A stretch of 64,000 nt of DNA from Psettodes erumei (GCA_016785225.1 JAFBJZ010000411.1:1664001-1728000), one strand, 5' to 3'. Shown: positions 41,641 through 52,215, counted from the first letter of the stretch. A program made the numbers and translations. Notes: generated by a model not told the origin, from the letters alone.

Positions 41641-42374
41641 GTGTGTGTGTGTGTGTGCGGCTGGCGGTCCCTTCAGAGGAGCAGGCCACTTCAGAGCAGC
41701 CGTGGGACCGCCACAGGCTGATGGAGCCGGTGCTGCCACTTCACACACTGTGTGCGTGCCTCCGCGTGTGTGTGTGTGTGTCCATGTGTGCGTCCATGTG
41801 TGAACAGAGGGGGGGAGGAGGAGGAGGGAGGAACAAATACTGTGTGTGTGTGTGTGCACTAGAGAGAGGGAATAGGAACTGGAAAGACGAGAAAACAAGA
41901 ACATGAAAATAGTGCATTTGTTGTATGGTTGTATGTCTCTACTGTGCGTCTGGTAAAATGAGGCAACACTTGTGTGTGCGGATGTTATGAATGCTGCGTT
42001 GACAGCACAAACACTTCGCGGGGCGTGTGTGGACGGATTGAGCCATCGAGTTATGTCTGTGTTTACTTGTGCGTTTGGTGAGAGACCTCTCAAACGTGCG
42101 CGGCTTGCCCCTCGGCGAGAATTCGACAATTCGAGACGTCTTCGGGTGCGTTTTTTTTTTTCTCTGCGTCTCCGTCCCGACAGCGCAGGTACGCCAAGGA
42201 CCTCCGTCTTTTGTGCGTGAGTGCGCGCATTGGGTGCGTCTTCTCACCTGTCTTCTGGCTCATGTCTGTGGGCAGGTGCGGCGGACTTGGGCTGAAGTGG
42301 TCGTTGCTGTAGGGCAGGAGGGACGTCAGGGGGTGCATCCCGTGGGACTGCTGCACCACGGACACTTTGTTGGA
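22076..42374 (-). CDS. tcf7: Transcription factor 7 (TCF-1), nine 3' coding exons, partial
   Basis: HMG-box factor that binds Wnt-response elements and recruits beta-catenin or Groucho/TLE. Minus-strand exons in order: 42374-42248, 35989-35902, 32355-32266, 30443-30324, 30094-29932, 29463-29356, 25912-25864, 24694-24622 and 22454-22076. All have GT-AG borders and join in frame (1197 nt, 398 residues plus TAA). In the partial protein, residues 1-142 form the central region. The HMG box spans about 159-232, split between exons five and six. A basic tail GKKKRRKREK is at 233-242. The C-clamp has cysteines 256, 269, 272 and 278, and a 120-residue Pro/Ser/His-rich tail follows. Assignment to TCF7 rests on AKVIAEC (TCF7L2 has VVAEC, LEF1 NVVAEC), SLMLG and IPHPAIVPP, and on linkage to skp1/ppp2ca. 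N-terminal beta-catenin-binding exons are not found in the window, so the start is unknown. Confidence 0.93.
22455..24621 (-). other. tcf7: tcf7 intron before the last exon
   Basis: Contains a (TAGC)n microsatellite near 22629-22650 and an (AC)15 at 23357-23386. No alternative B-type terminal exon (the one giving the short TCF7 end) could be recognised. Confidence 0.5.
23357..23386. repeat. (AC)15 microsatellite
   Basis: Uninterrupted dinucleotide repeat inside a tcf7 intron. Confidence 0.95.
24622..24694 (-). CDS. tcf7: tcf7 C-clamp exon
   Basis: Encodes (D)PGSPKKCRARFGLNQQ and TDWCGPC plus the first two bases of R273. It carries three of the four zinc-binding cysteines of the C-clamp, which recognises a GC-rich helper site next to TCF sites. 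Acceptor GTGCTCAG, donor GTGTGT. Confidence 0.95.
24695..25863 (-). other. tcf7: tcf7 intron between basic-tail and C-clamp exons
   Basis: About 1.2 kb with no recognisable coding sequence. Purine-rich near 24730-24810. Confidence 0.55.
25864..25912 (-). CDS. tcf7: tcf7 basic-tail / NLS exon
   Basis: A 49-nt exon encoding GKKKRRKREKQQDSNT and one base of D249. It is the basic extension of the HMG domain that bends DNA and acts as nuclear localisation signal. Acceptor TTTTTCAACAG, donor GTAAAC. Confidence 0.95.
25913..29355 (-). other. tcf7: tcf7 intron after the HMG box
   Basis: About 3.4 kb. Contains A/T homopolymers near 26570, 26757, 26877 and 27850, and an RFX-type X-box at 29065-29078. 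A B-box-like stretch near 28651 lacks a tRNA partner. No coding exon is recognised. Confidence 0.5.
29065..29078. promoter_or_regulatory. RFX-type X-box in tcf7 intron
   Basis: GTAACCATGGCAAC fits the GTNRCC-N(0-3)-RGYAAC consensus of RFX factors exactly. It is one of two exact and two near matches in this gene. Confidence 0.4.
29356..29463 (-). CDS. tcf7: tcf7 HMG-box exon 2
   Basis: Thirty-six codons from WHALTREEQAKYYELA to SARDNY, helices 2-3 of the HMG box. Two positions differ from the vertebrate TCF/LEF consensus I know: Ser to Thr in WHAL(T)REE and Gly to Thr in YP(T)WSARD. The acceptor lies five bases from a (GT)20 repeat. Confidence 0.96.
29469..29508. repeat. (AC)20 microsatellite at the HMG-box exon 2 acceptor
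   Basis: In the sense of tcf7 this is (GT)20 followed by CTCAG and the exon. The repeat occupies the place of the polypyrimidine tract. Confidence 0.95.
29887..29918. repeat. (GTGC)8 microsatellite after the HMG-box exon 1 donor
   Basis: In tcf7 sense (GCAC)8, beginning about 13 bases after the donor of HMG exon 1. It is an alternating purine-pyrimidine tract. Confidence 0.95.
29932..30094 (-). CDS. tcf7: tcf7 HMG-box exon 1
   Basis: Completes V142, then 54 codons: KQQVEPKREKEPKKPVIK, then KPLNAFMLYMKEMR and AKVIAECTLKESAAINQ to ILGRR. It covers the start of the HMG box with the DNA-minor-groove residues. The acceptor follows a run of eleven C. Donor GTGAGC. Confidence 0.97.
30324..30443 (-). 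CDS. tcf7: tcf7 central exon with IPHPAIV motif
   Basis: Completes R102, then FPHSLMLGPSGMHPTG and IPHPAIVPPTGKQEHEQYDR to MY plus two bases of V142. IPHPAIV is diagnostic of TCF/LEF proteins; SLMLG and PAIVPP point to TCF7. Donor GTAAGT. Confidence 0.95.
30444..32265 (-). other. tcf7: tcf7 intron
   Basis: About 1.8 kb. A (GAAA)n stretch lies near 30520-30537. CpG frequency rises from about 30.5 kb onward. No exon is recognised. Confidence 0.5.
32266..32355 (-). CDS. tcf7: tcf7 symmetric 90-nt exon (LEF1/TCF7L2-like segment)
   Basis: Completes W72, then QSQPVYPGLSPCGFRPTYPS to NLSSASSYS plus two bases of R102. The QPVYP...GFR.. YP pattern is the one found in LEF1 and TCF7L2 before the SRF segment. 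The exon is 90 nt with the same phase at both ends, so skipping it keeps the frame. Confidence 0.92.
32356..35901 (-). other. tcf7: tcf7 intron
   Basis: About 3.5 kb of CpG-rich sequence with a palindromic CRE at 35617-35624. The plus-strand open frame 33112-33753 (213 codons) is low-complexity, shows no family resemblance, and is treated as chance. Confidence 0.5.
35902..35989 (-). CDS. tcf7: tcf7 exon with SGYYSLPPG motif
   Basis: Completes G43, then VHRHQSQDLSGYYSLPPGG and VGQITPSMG plus two bases of W72. It matches the TCF/LEF pattern SxxYxLxxGxxGQ...W. The acceptor is 9 bases from a (GT)26 repeat. Donor GTGAGT. Confidence 0.93.
35999..36050. repeat. (AC)26 microsatellite at a tcf7 splice acceptor
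   Basis: In tcf7 sense (GT)26 followed by CCCCTCCAG and the exon at 35989. A second CA block follows at 36181-36209. Confidence 0.95.
39891..39925. repeat. ATCACGAT...ATCGTGAT inverted repeat
   Basis: Outer arms ATCACGAT (39891) and ATCGTGAT (39918) are exact complements around an alternating CGATATAT core. Similar GATATAT/CG palindromes occur in teleost DNA-transposon-derived repeats; no complete element can be delimited. Confidence 0.5.
41569..41657. repeat. Long interrupted (GT)n microsatellite, 89 bp
   Basis: About 44 GT units with two GC interruptions. The longest dinucleotide array of the window. Confidence 0.95.
42248..42374 (-). CDS. tcf7: tcf7 exon with SNKV...SNDHFSP segment
   Basis: Forty-two codons SNKVSVVQQSHGMHPLTS to DMSQKT plus one base of G43. 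LEF1 and TCF7L2 have the same segment (SNKVPVVQ...HPLTPLITYSxEHFSP). DMSQK resembles the DISQK I recall in human TCF7. It is the most 5' tcf7 exon I can recognise. Acceptor CAACAG, donor GTGAGA. Confidence 0.93.
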
Positions 42375-43478
42375 CTGTTGACGCAAAAGACACACCAGAA
42401 TGAAATCAGAGTGTAATTCATCTGAAGGTTCACCTTCGAAAGGACAAATGCCTTTTACAGTTGTGGCTGATTTTATTTGTCAAGAGATCTTTCAGATCAG
42501 TCTGTCAATTTATCAGTCATGTAGCTGCAGGCAGCTGAACATGGCACTAAAGAAGATGACAAATGAATGCATGTTTTCCTTTCTTTTCATTCGCTTAAGG
42601 AAGACGACTATACAAGATGCGTGCGCACTGAGGGAGCTGGGAAGCATGTATTATTTTTCTTTCCCGTCTACTTCCGGGGGGGGAGGGGGCGTGTCTTCAG
42701 GGAGCACAAGATTAGCACCAGCAGCTGCCACTTGGTTCATTAGGCCGAACCACGCGGCCGAGGGAGAGGGAGGGGAGCGGCGGAGGGTTATTTTTTGCGC
42801 CGGGCTCGGCCGTTGTTCGGCTTCGCTGCTTTCGTCCTTCAGGCATTTGATATAATCCGCCCGGAGCGAGACGGTGCGCTCTGTGGAGGGAAGTGCGGCC
42901 GAGACGTAATTGCTAATCTGTTTGATATATCGGGAGAGCGCCCCGTGCTCCCCTCCCTCGTTGGTAGGCGCCCTGCTAATATAAAGCAGGTGGGGACTGC
43001 CGGGCAGAGGGCCAGAGCGAGGGGGACAGGTTTCTGCTGCTGAATGTCTGTGGGTTTTGTTTTCTTTTTTCTTGTTTCTTTTGAGATGTTCGGCATTAAA
43101 TAAAAAAAGAGCTGTGTGAAGATGCCCCCCCCCACAGCTGTATGCTGCTGTTCCTCCCTCCACTCTGCTTCAGACCTCAATCCCGCTGCCTCTCATCTTT
43201 CAAACTCTCGCACTCATGTTTTAAGTTGCAGCATCACACCAACGCACCAACAAGTCAGTACCCCCCCCCTTTCTTTCTGCATTTGTCCGCACTTGTGGGG
43301 ACATTTGCATTTGCCCACCGATACAAAAATGCAGAAGAACACACAGGAAAATGAAAGACGAGAAAAAAGAGAAAGAAAGCTCGACGTCTAAAACATGGTT
43401 TTGGAACAAACAGCTGGGCCGAGCTCTGCTCCCATTGGTCCTCGGCGGAGGAGGGGGAGGGCCATTTGATCGATAAGC

Positions 43479-43524
43479 CTTTGATGGTGGAGTAAGGCTG
43501 CGTGCGGGCTCCTCCGCTTTGATG
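43479..43524. promoter_or_regulatory. Paired TCF/LEF motifs in tcf7 upstream region
   Basis: Two exact CTTTGATG sites at 43479-43486 and 43517-43524, in the same orientation 38 bp apart, in sequence with GC-rich helper-like flanks. They match the CTTTG(A/T)(A/T) core recognised by TCF HMG boxes. Confidence 0.4.
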
Positions 43525-43900
43525 TTTCTGTTTACAAATGGCTTTCAATAACTTTCGTGAAATCGAGTTATTGCTAATGCTCACAGCATGCCGGGCCGAC
43601 ACCCGATATGTCGCAGCGGTTTGCGATGTTGGAGGCGGCTAACCAGGCAGCCTCGGCCCGAGTTACGCTGCGCGACGTTCGGAGCGGGCGCCAGAATTGT
43701 TCCTGTGGGATGCAAGTATAATACGCGTCTTTCCGCACGAGCGCGATCGCGCGTCGGTGAGCGGGCGGGCTCCAGCATGAAGAGCTGATTTTTTCATGTG
43801 CGGGAATATTTCCGATAAAAACGGTTATCTAACCATGAGTCGTTTTGAGCGCCGAGAAGGGCGAGCCTGCGCCTGCGAGCGTGGGGTCCATTGCATGAGC

Positions 43901-43904
43901 GTGC

Positions 43905-43940
<36 letters not shown>
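43901..43940. repeat. (GTGC)/(GT)n microsatellite
   Basis: Compound GTGC units followed by (GT)15 or so. Confidence 0.9.
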
Positions 43941-43943
<3 letters not shown>

Positions 43944-44046
43944 GTTTGTAACATCACAGCGCACCAGAGGGGCAGATCTGGGGCTACTCGCCGGGCCTCC
44001 TGCTGAGTTACAAAGTGAATACCTTATCACTTAAAGGCAGAGCTTC

Positions 44047-44080
<34 letters not shown>
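44047..44080. repeat. (CA)n microsatellite
   Basis: About 14 CA units with a terminal CG interruption, followed by a G-rich stretch. Confidence 0.9.
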
Positions 44081-45230
44081 GGGGCGGGGGGGGGTGGAGG
44101 TGGTGAGGTCTCGATGAGGCGGCCTGCGCTCATAACAACCCGAGGAAGCAGAAGCGGGGATGGAGAGAAGGCACTTGGGAGCACACAAAGAAAGGGGCGG
44201 GGCGATGCGTACCAAGAATCATATCCTGTTTTGTTTTTGTTTGTCTTTTTGTTAACACTATGTCACGACTTTGTTAAATGTTCAGTTGCAAGTCGAAGCC
44301 TTAATTGTATTTCTTTTTCTTCTTTTTGCGAGCCAGGTCTTCCTCGGCCGCGCGAACGACATCCTGGGGAAACACCGGCGACTGCGCGACAGACTCCGTC
44401 GGCAGCTTCTCGTCTACTTTTTAAAATTTGACTGCTGTTTATCGCTTCACGCAACACGAATCAATGATTTTTTTTCACAACGTGACGTGCAGAGTCACGT
44501 GGCTCTCTCCTGGGTGGGGAAAAAACGAAAAAGAAATAATGCATGTTTTTACATTTTCCGCAGCGGCGGTGACATTTTAGTGGGAAAATCCCAAAACCGG
44601 GTAGCTAGCATCGGCGGCGTGCGCGTGTAACTGCGCCCCGAGCGCGTTGGAGGCGAACCCGCAGACGAATCGGAGAACTTCAAAACAAGAGGCGAAACAA
44701 AAGCGCTGAAACCCGGTTTCCGAGCTGCGAGAGAACAGCCAGTGTTCGGCGGGGGGGGCGCCCGCGCTAGTGGCGGCGGCGGCGCGCTCCCGCGCAGAGC
44801 CGCCAGGAGCCCTCAGAAGTAGCTGCGGCTCCGCTTCACGTGCTGAGGTTGATGGAGCCGCTTCGCTGTAACGTTATAGCCGCAAAATCGTCCATTTATG
44901 TTTCCTCTCTTCCTCGGGGTAATTAGCCGGCCTTGAAGTGGCTTTCGCTGCGCCTTCCTTTTTTTACACACACTCAGGGAGGCTGACTGAGAGCACTCAT
45001 TTAACCCATAATTATCAACCCCTCTGTATTTAAAAAAAAAAAAAAATCCCCCCACCCTACCCCACCACACACACACACACACGCATAATTACCTTGTGTG
45101 CGTGTGCGGGACACGCACGCGCGCTGGCGCACACTTGCGAAAAGATCGAATAACGCTTTTGAGTCGGAAACTATGATTTCGGGTGCAGACGAAAACCAGA
45201 AGAGCTACACACGTGTTCAGGTGTGCTCGC

Positions 45231-45267
45231 GCACAGACACACACACGCACGCGCGCGCGCACACACA
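45231..45267. repeat. Alternating CA/CG tract
   Basis: CA units flank a (CG)n core (45251-45260). It is a purine-pyrimidine alternation with Z-DNA potential. Confidence 0.7.
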
Positions 45268-46051
45268 GATGAGGGAAAAGTGTTCGCCCGCCCTTTAATT
45301 TGCTGGAGCAGAGCTGCCCGCCCCGTTCAGGCGGACATAAATCGTCGGGGAGCGGGGGGTAAGTTGGTAGCATGAATCCGTAGTAAATACGGGGTTTTCG
45401 ATCGTCGACCGACTCAACCTTGATTTTTTTTTTTTTTTATCACGGGGGGAATAACCTGCAACGTTAACGAGCGGTGCAGCCACACCCACCCTACGCAGCG
45501 ATTGGTCAGGTGAACACAGGTGTGAAGGTGGGGACAGAAAATTCCTCACGCTCCACATTCTGCCATAATGCTACTTCTGCGCCGAATATCTGGATTTATC
45601 AAAGATGTAGCTGTGCACTTGCTGGCCTGCTTGGACAAAAAAAAACCAAACACAAACGCTGGATCGACGAAGTAAATTAAATGCAACGCATTACACAACT
45701 TTCGCCGCCCCTCCTGGAGGGCGTAGATTTCGGCGGGGCTGCAGCGGGCCGCGACATTCCTCCTGACGTTTTTGCACGCAAGAGGCTCAAAGCGAATCCA
45801 GCGCGAATGGCGAGCGACGCAAATCCTGCTCTTTCCCGCGACTGGCACCGATCAGCCCGCGCGCGACGCCAGCCTTCGGGTTAACCCGGGCCCCGACCGA
45901 ACGCACCAACGGGCGGAGGAGACGATAGCGGTTTCAAAAAAGCCGATTTCTCGAGGGAAAGCCGGGCTTTCATCGGGCATCGCCCGACGTTTATCGCCAG
46001 TTTATCGCTGTCTCACCGTCAGAGCGGCGGGCCTCCCAATCTGTGGATTAC

Positions 46052-46193
46052 ATCAAAGATATAATCACTTCAAAGATTGCCATCGCTTTAAAGATTCCAA
46101 TTAGATATCAGCACCTTTTTAAGTGCGTCAGGAACTCGTAAACGTCGGCCCTCAGTCCCTCTGTAGTCTCATTTCGCTTGAAAGGCCTTTGAT
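46052..46193. promoter_or_regulatory. TCF/LEF motif cluster in an AT-rich island
   Basis: ATCAAAG at 46052-46058, TTCAAAG at 46069-46075 and CTTTGAT at 46187-46193 all match the WWCAAAG core or its complement. They sit in an AT-rich stretch (about 46030-46300) within very GC-rich DNA, the usual look of a conserved enhancer. Autoregulation of tcf7 is an inference. Confidence 0.4.
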
Positions 46194-47539
46194 TTCTCAT
46201 CATATTGTCGCCGTCTTTTATCTGCACTCTATTTGAACAGAAATCCGCCGCCGAATAAAAGAGTTAATGGGATCCCAGACATCACTTGTTTGTAATGATG
46301 CCCTCCACCTTGACCCTGACACACGCGAACAAGCAATCACGCGCAACCACGTAGGCTTTCGCAGCGCACGCGCACGTGCTTGCGAAGAAACGCAGTCGCA
46401 CACTGGAGGGAGCCCACGCGGACGCACACAGACGCGCACGCGCGCACCTTCATTGAGAAGACCTAATGTTGATAAAACACCTCTAATGTATTCTTTGGTT
46501 TTCAGATGACACACTAAGTAGATTCGTCTCTTTTCATATTTGAAGCGGAAATTAAAGCGTCCTCCCTTTTGTCCCCCCCACCGCCACCGCCGCCGCCGCC
46601 ACCCCCCTTCCTCCCCGAGAGCTTTTGAGTCTAATGTCTTTAATCTCACATTTCACGGAGATGGCACATTAAAAACACTCGTTCGCTATCTTCCTTTCAC
46701 AGTCGTCCTTGCCCCCGCGTGGCGGAAAATAAATAAGAGAGGCGCGGACAGTCGCCGGGGAACTAACGGCGCATTCACCTCGGCCCCTCCACGGTCCTTT
46801 CAAGTGGCTGCAATCAAACTGCTCTGCAGAGGAGAGAGCGCTCTCACAAAGGGGTGGGAGCGCGGTGGAGCGCGGCGGCGACGCGCGGGCGCTCGGCCGT
46901 CGGATGAATCTGGGCCGCACTTAATAAACTGCTTTTCAAAGAGGGAACGAAAACAGCAATTTACAAATTGTGTGTCAGCGCCGGAATCAAACCCGGACCT
47001 GTGAATTAACGCTGATGACAAATGTGCCATTTGAGAAATAATCAAAAAAAAAAAGACTGGTGGCTGCTTTTAGGGAATAATTGCTTTGGCCTTGGTGCAA
47101 CTCAGAAAAAGCAAAATGAAACTGAAATGAAAGCAAAATAAAATACTAACACATGCAAAAAATAAAATAAAATTCTGAAATGAAGAACCCCTTTTCACCA
47201 TGAATCTTAAGTCTCTGGAGATCTTTAAAAAAAAAAAGCATCTATTCAGTTTGTCAGCGGCCATAGTGAATGACTGACGCTGACCCTGCTGACTGGACAG
47301 AGCGATCCGTGGTCAGGTACGATTGGTCAGACGCGGGGGTCCGTTCAGAGGAGAACGCGCGGTGTGTTTTTCCTTTGACGAAAGTGATCCACGTCAAGGC
47401 GGCCGGAAGTGGGTGGTTTTGTTCGTCCTCGTCGCTGTCCTTTAAAAGACACAAACGCGTGGCCTCGGGACACAATGGGCCTTCCTCTGCGAGGTCGGAG
47501 GGGAGGGTCGGCCTGTTGTGATGAATCGCCGCACTCGCT

Positions 47540-47580
47540 CACACACACACACACCCACACACACACACACACACACACAC
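47540..47580. repeat. (CA)n microsatellite
   Basis: About 20 CA units with one CC interruption. Confidence 0.9.
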
Positions 47581-48828
47581 AGCACATACCGGAGCGCCGG
47601 GATCCGTGGGTGAATAGAAAAGCGCGGTGAAAACTCTGTGCACTCGAACGGCAGAGAGAAATAAGCTTAGAAACGGGAGAGCGAGCGAAACATCCATAGA
47701 GGTGAAAAACAGGAGGAGGATTATTTAAATAAAAACAAAAACGCGACACCCCGCAGGACGGCCCGAGGCTCTGAGAGCATTTGACCCCCGCGGAGACCCC
47801 CGGCCTCCATCGAGCCGTCATCTTGGCCGCTGCTCGGTTTCGACCCCCTCCGGCTTCAACAATGCCAGCGAAGGCGGCTGATGTGTCGGGGAAGGCGCGG
47901 CTGCGTCAAATACCTGAGCTGCTCGACGCCGGCGACCCTGATTGTTTTTTTTCTCCTCTGCCGTTGCTCCTTCAACGTTTCAATCTGATAAACAGGGCCG
48001 AGACACCTCCGCCGATTTCTCGTCTAAAACCGCCGTCGCTTCGTCCGCTGCGCAGAGCGCCTTCGGCACAAGTTGTACAAGCAACCCTATCATTTAAAAG
48101 TTATGTATATGCATAAACAAGCCTTCTGCATGCTTTTTTTTTTCTAACCGACGTACAGAGGAAACATTTGTACTGAACACATCTGTAAACCGTTCGCTGC
48201 CGATGCAAAAATGTTTATACGGAAAAGTTTTTATGGTCAGGGTTAGGGTTCAGGCAACTCAGAGCACTTTGTTAAGTTTATGAGAAGACTGTGGTCTCGG
48301 CAAAGTGACGCAAAAAATAAAAAAAATCAATGATGACTTAAAGCGCGAGGCACGGTGCATTTGCGTTTTTCGATATCTAAGCAAAAAAACCCCAAAACTC
48401 ATCAACGAATCGTCTTTCTCCGTCTCCGATTGTTCTCCGAGCGAAACCGCCGCGTGCTCCGCGCATCCGCACCTGCGCCCGCCGCCGCCGCCGCGACCTC
48501 CCGCGGCCCGTGCCCCGCCCGCATCAGTCGGTGCCGAGCGCGCCGAGTAGGTCTCCCAATCTGGAAGTCATTGCCTTCTTCAGAGTCAGGAGCCCAAAAT
48601 GAGAGCCTCTTAGTTGGAGGTTTGGGCAACATCAAAGCTCGGGCAACCATAACAACGCAGCTATGTTTAAAAGAAGGGCCAAACACCCCCCCACCTCCGA
48701 CAAGCCCGCCCACTCCCCAATTACGAACACGCGCGCGCACACACACGCACACACAAGCATGCCTGCATGTAGGCAAAAGACCCGCCTAGCGGTGCGCGTG
48801 CGACTACACGTCGTCCACTACCACCACG

Positions 48829-48873
48829 CACACACACGCACACACACGCACACACACACACACACACACACAC
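48829..48873. repeat. (CA)n microsatellite with CG interruptions
   Basis: CA array with three early GCA-type interruptions, then about 15 perfect units. Confidence 0.9.
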
Positions 48874-49253
48874 TTACCCACACAACTGGCACATCTGGGC
48901 CGCGGCCATGACAAATCGGTAACCGCCGCTCGTAACCGGCGGGGAAAAATGCTTCGCGCGGGCCCGCGAAACGTAACGCTCGCGGAGGACAGTGACTCCA
49001 GTTCAGAGCTGTTTTCAGTTCAGGGGCAGAAAAAGTCGAGGCCGCACGCCAACAGCGTATTTGTACGGTTTTCGGAAAGGAAAGTATTTGTGCCATCTTG
49101 GAGAGGCGCGCATAAACCCGATCCCTGACCACGACCCAGACCCTCGTTATTCGTTTGTCGTTTCATGAGGATCTAAATGGTTTTGAGTCGTTACACTGCA
49201 AACAGTACCGACTTGCAGGACGGCAGGACTCGGTTAACTTTGCGTTCGCTATT

Positions 49254-49267
49254 GTAACCGTGGCAAC
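49254..49267. promoter_or_regulatory. RFX-type X-box
   Basis: GTAACCGTGGCAAC is an exact match to the X-box consensus, differing from the 29065 site only in the two-base spacer. Confidence 0.4.
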
Positions 49268-52163
49268 GGAGCGCCAACCTGGCCGCAGTGGTCCTGTGCA
49301 CCTGCCGCGGTGCGTCTGAGAAAGAAGATTTTTCACACTTGACCTAACATCACGGTGGCGAGGAAACCTCTGCAGCTGGCTCCAGGCGGGGGAGGGGGAG
49401 GGGGCGAGCGGGTGCGAAAATCTAACCCAGCGCAGTGGCACTTAGAAATGAGTTATCGCTCTCTTAATGAGTGGACGGCGACAGACGAGCAGGCAACTTT
49501 CTCCTGGAGACTGCGGTTTTTCTGCGCTCTCGCAGAAGAGCGGCCTCTAATGACTGGTCCGGAAGGGAGCTAATTAATGGTGTACTTGTTTATTTCCATC
49601 GGCCGCTTCCACAATTAACAACTTGTTTGTGACATTCGCGCAGTCATCATCATCCGCCACGGAAAATATTGACACGGGGCGCCGGGAGGGAAACGAGGCG
49701 ACCGCAGGCGGCGTAAATCCTCCCCGAGGCGCGCTTCCTCCTGGGGTTTGGCTCATTCAAACAATAGATGGTGCGACTACTTTGCAGGCCACATCCATAT
49801 TTTTGTCCGCCTCGCGGGAGCCCCGAAATAAAAAAAACTCCAGCGGTTTGATAGGGGCATTGTCGGAAAAAAAGGGCATCGAGGGCTCGCCGCCGCAGAG
49901 AAGGCGCCCCGGGTGTGCATTTAATTGTCAGGGATTATTTTCGGTGTGAAAATGTCAAGCGTTACGCCCGCTCGTGTTTATCTGACCCGATTTATCTGGC
50001 GGCTGCGGTCGGGGGATGAAAGTTTCACCCGATCTCCAAAAAGAAACAAATGAAAGTGACCTTTTTCTTTTTTTTTTGCGAACCCCCCCCCCCCACACGC
50101 CGAGACGCGCCGCCTGAGGGAGATGGCGGCACCGAGCCCTCAGGGCTTTTCTCAAAAACATCCCCCGATCCCATCCGTCGGCAGGTCCCGCCAGGGGACC
50201 GAGATGACTGAGCGCGGCCGCCGCTCGCTCATAGCGAAACCATCCCTCCGCGGCTGCTCGAGGACGGCTTTCACTCACCGGCGCCATGGCTCAACGCCAG
50301 ACCACGTGACCGAATGGGAAATGCCAGCGCGTGAAAAAAAACACAACAGCAAAAAAAAAAAACAACAAAAAAGAAAAAACCCTGCAGCGAAGGCTTTCCT
50401 GTGAGCTGGTATCTATTTATCGCTCAAATGCTGCCACATGAAATGCTGCCACATTTTTTCTTGCTGTCACAAGAAAAAAAAAAAAACAATCGCACAGGTC
50501 ACAGGCCAAAAGAGTGTTTGAGATAAACACGAATGACTAAACTCACCGATTACTCCTTTTCATCTTTTGCCCTTTGGGGTTTGAGAAACTTCACAAAAGT
50601 CCCTTTGACGCGATTAGTAGTAAAAAACCCAAATGTCCATCCGGCTCCCACAAAAAAAAAAGCTACGGTGCTGTGTAGACTGATTGAACACGGATTAAAG
50701 CTGGAACCCCCACCACCCACCAAATACAGGTCGGACTCCACTGTGTGCGATCGGGGCGTGCGGACAAGGTGGTCGGCTCCACGCGAGGGCCTCGATCGTC
50801 ATCGAGTCAAGTTTCGAGGGCGTGGGGACAGACAGCTCCATCCTCCCCCACCCCCCTCACCCCCAGGCGACCGGTTCACCTCGCGCGCACGGCGCCTTCC
50901 TTCTTTTCTGATCCGCCGCTTTGATGTCTGTATCCAAATAATCTCGTCCCCGGCCTGTCGGTGTGTTTGCGCGGGGGCACTGAGGGCGGCGCAAAAAGAA
51001 ACACCCGCGGGGCCCAAATTGCGATGAATGGCCGTAACATCCGCGAATTCAAATAGGAATATTTTTTACAGCTTTTTTTTTTTTTTTTTAAATGCACACA
51101 ACGATAAGCTCCATGGTGCTATAAGAAATACAACTCTTTGAAAAGTGGGATTTTTTTAAAATTTATATTTTGCCGTTACGTTTATAAAAGTAAAGTTTAA
51201 AGAGCCGGAGGAGAAGGAGAGGCGCTGAAGTGTCGACGTGAACACGAGACACGTTTCGCACGACAACCTGGGAGAGGGGAAAAAAAACGGGCAGGAAACT
51301 CAAACTCAGACAACAGAAAACACACAAGCTCGCCGACAGACGCGCACGCACACAGTGTCTGGGAGAGGCGAGTCATCAGATGACATCGGGGCCAGGCCCG
51401 GAGCCCCCGGGGGCCGCCGCCCAATCAGCTCGGGTCGTTTCATCATCCCTCGGAAGATTACAGTCGTTGTAGCAAACGAGTGTGAGAACCGCTCATTTAT
51501 CAGCGCTGATGAGCGCTGAGAGCCGACACACAACACTTTTAAAGTCCCCTCAGAAGTGCCGACACATGCTGACGCTGTTTTTTCATTTAAGGGGGGTGGG
51601 GGGGGGGTGCCCAAAGTGATGACCTTTGCTCAGTTCTAACAGGCTGAACACAACAACTTGCACCGCTGCAACTGCTGTGTTTGTCTGGGTGTAGTTCAGT
51701 CCTGGTTCTGATCGCATTTCATCTTTTCATTCGTTCTTTCACTAAACTGTGACATTCAAAAGTTTCACCGAAAAAAGTTTCACCCTTAACGGTGATTAGG
51801 TCGTCAGTAAAAATAAGAGTTTTTTTTTTCCTCAATCAATGAAGGGTTTCAGAGAGCCGAGCCCCCCGTCCAATCAGTGGAGTTGTTACGTAACGATGAC
51901 TGTGCAGTTGATTTATTCATGCGCACATGAGTGAATATACACAGCTTTGGACAAAATGGAATTTTCCCACCAATGAAGCAAAAGCTTGAATCAATTTCGA
52001 CAAGGGGGGGGCACGCCCCTCCCTTCACATGCGCGTCACTTGCGTTCTGGACCCATCTGCCGATCTTTTTCTCAATCAGTCCTGCAGCAAAAGGAGATTC
52101 TGCGTTTCAACCCTGGAAGACGGGGAAGGCAACGGATCGACGAATGATCTTGACTCCAGACAG

Positions 52164-52215
52164 AGTGACGGTGGGTGGATGGATGGATGGACGGACAGAT
52201 GGATGGATGGAGGAG
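52164..52215. repeat. (GGAT)n tetranucleotide repeat
   Basis: Imperfect GGAT/GGAC units over about 50 bases. Confidence 0.85.

Larger units (their letters stand above)
35990..42247 (-). other. tcf7: tcf7 intron, 6.3 kb
   Basis: CpG-rich with CA/GT repeats at 35999-36050, 36181-36209, about 36369-36434, 40516-40538, about 41149-41170 and 41569-41657. There is a GATA/CG-rich palindrome at 39891-39925 and an X-box-like motif at 39981-39994. No exon is recognised. Confidence 0.5.

Noticed and set aside
41551..42129. Minus-strand open frame of 192 codons
   Set aside because: A large part is a translated (GT)n repeat.
46975..47045. tRNA or tRNA-derived SINE on the minus strand (GGTTTGATTCC, B-box-like)
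   Set aside because: The T-stem does not pair properly and no A box or acceptor stem is visible.
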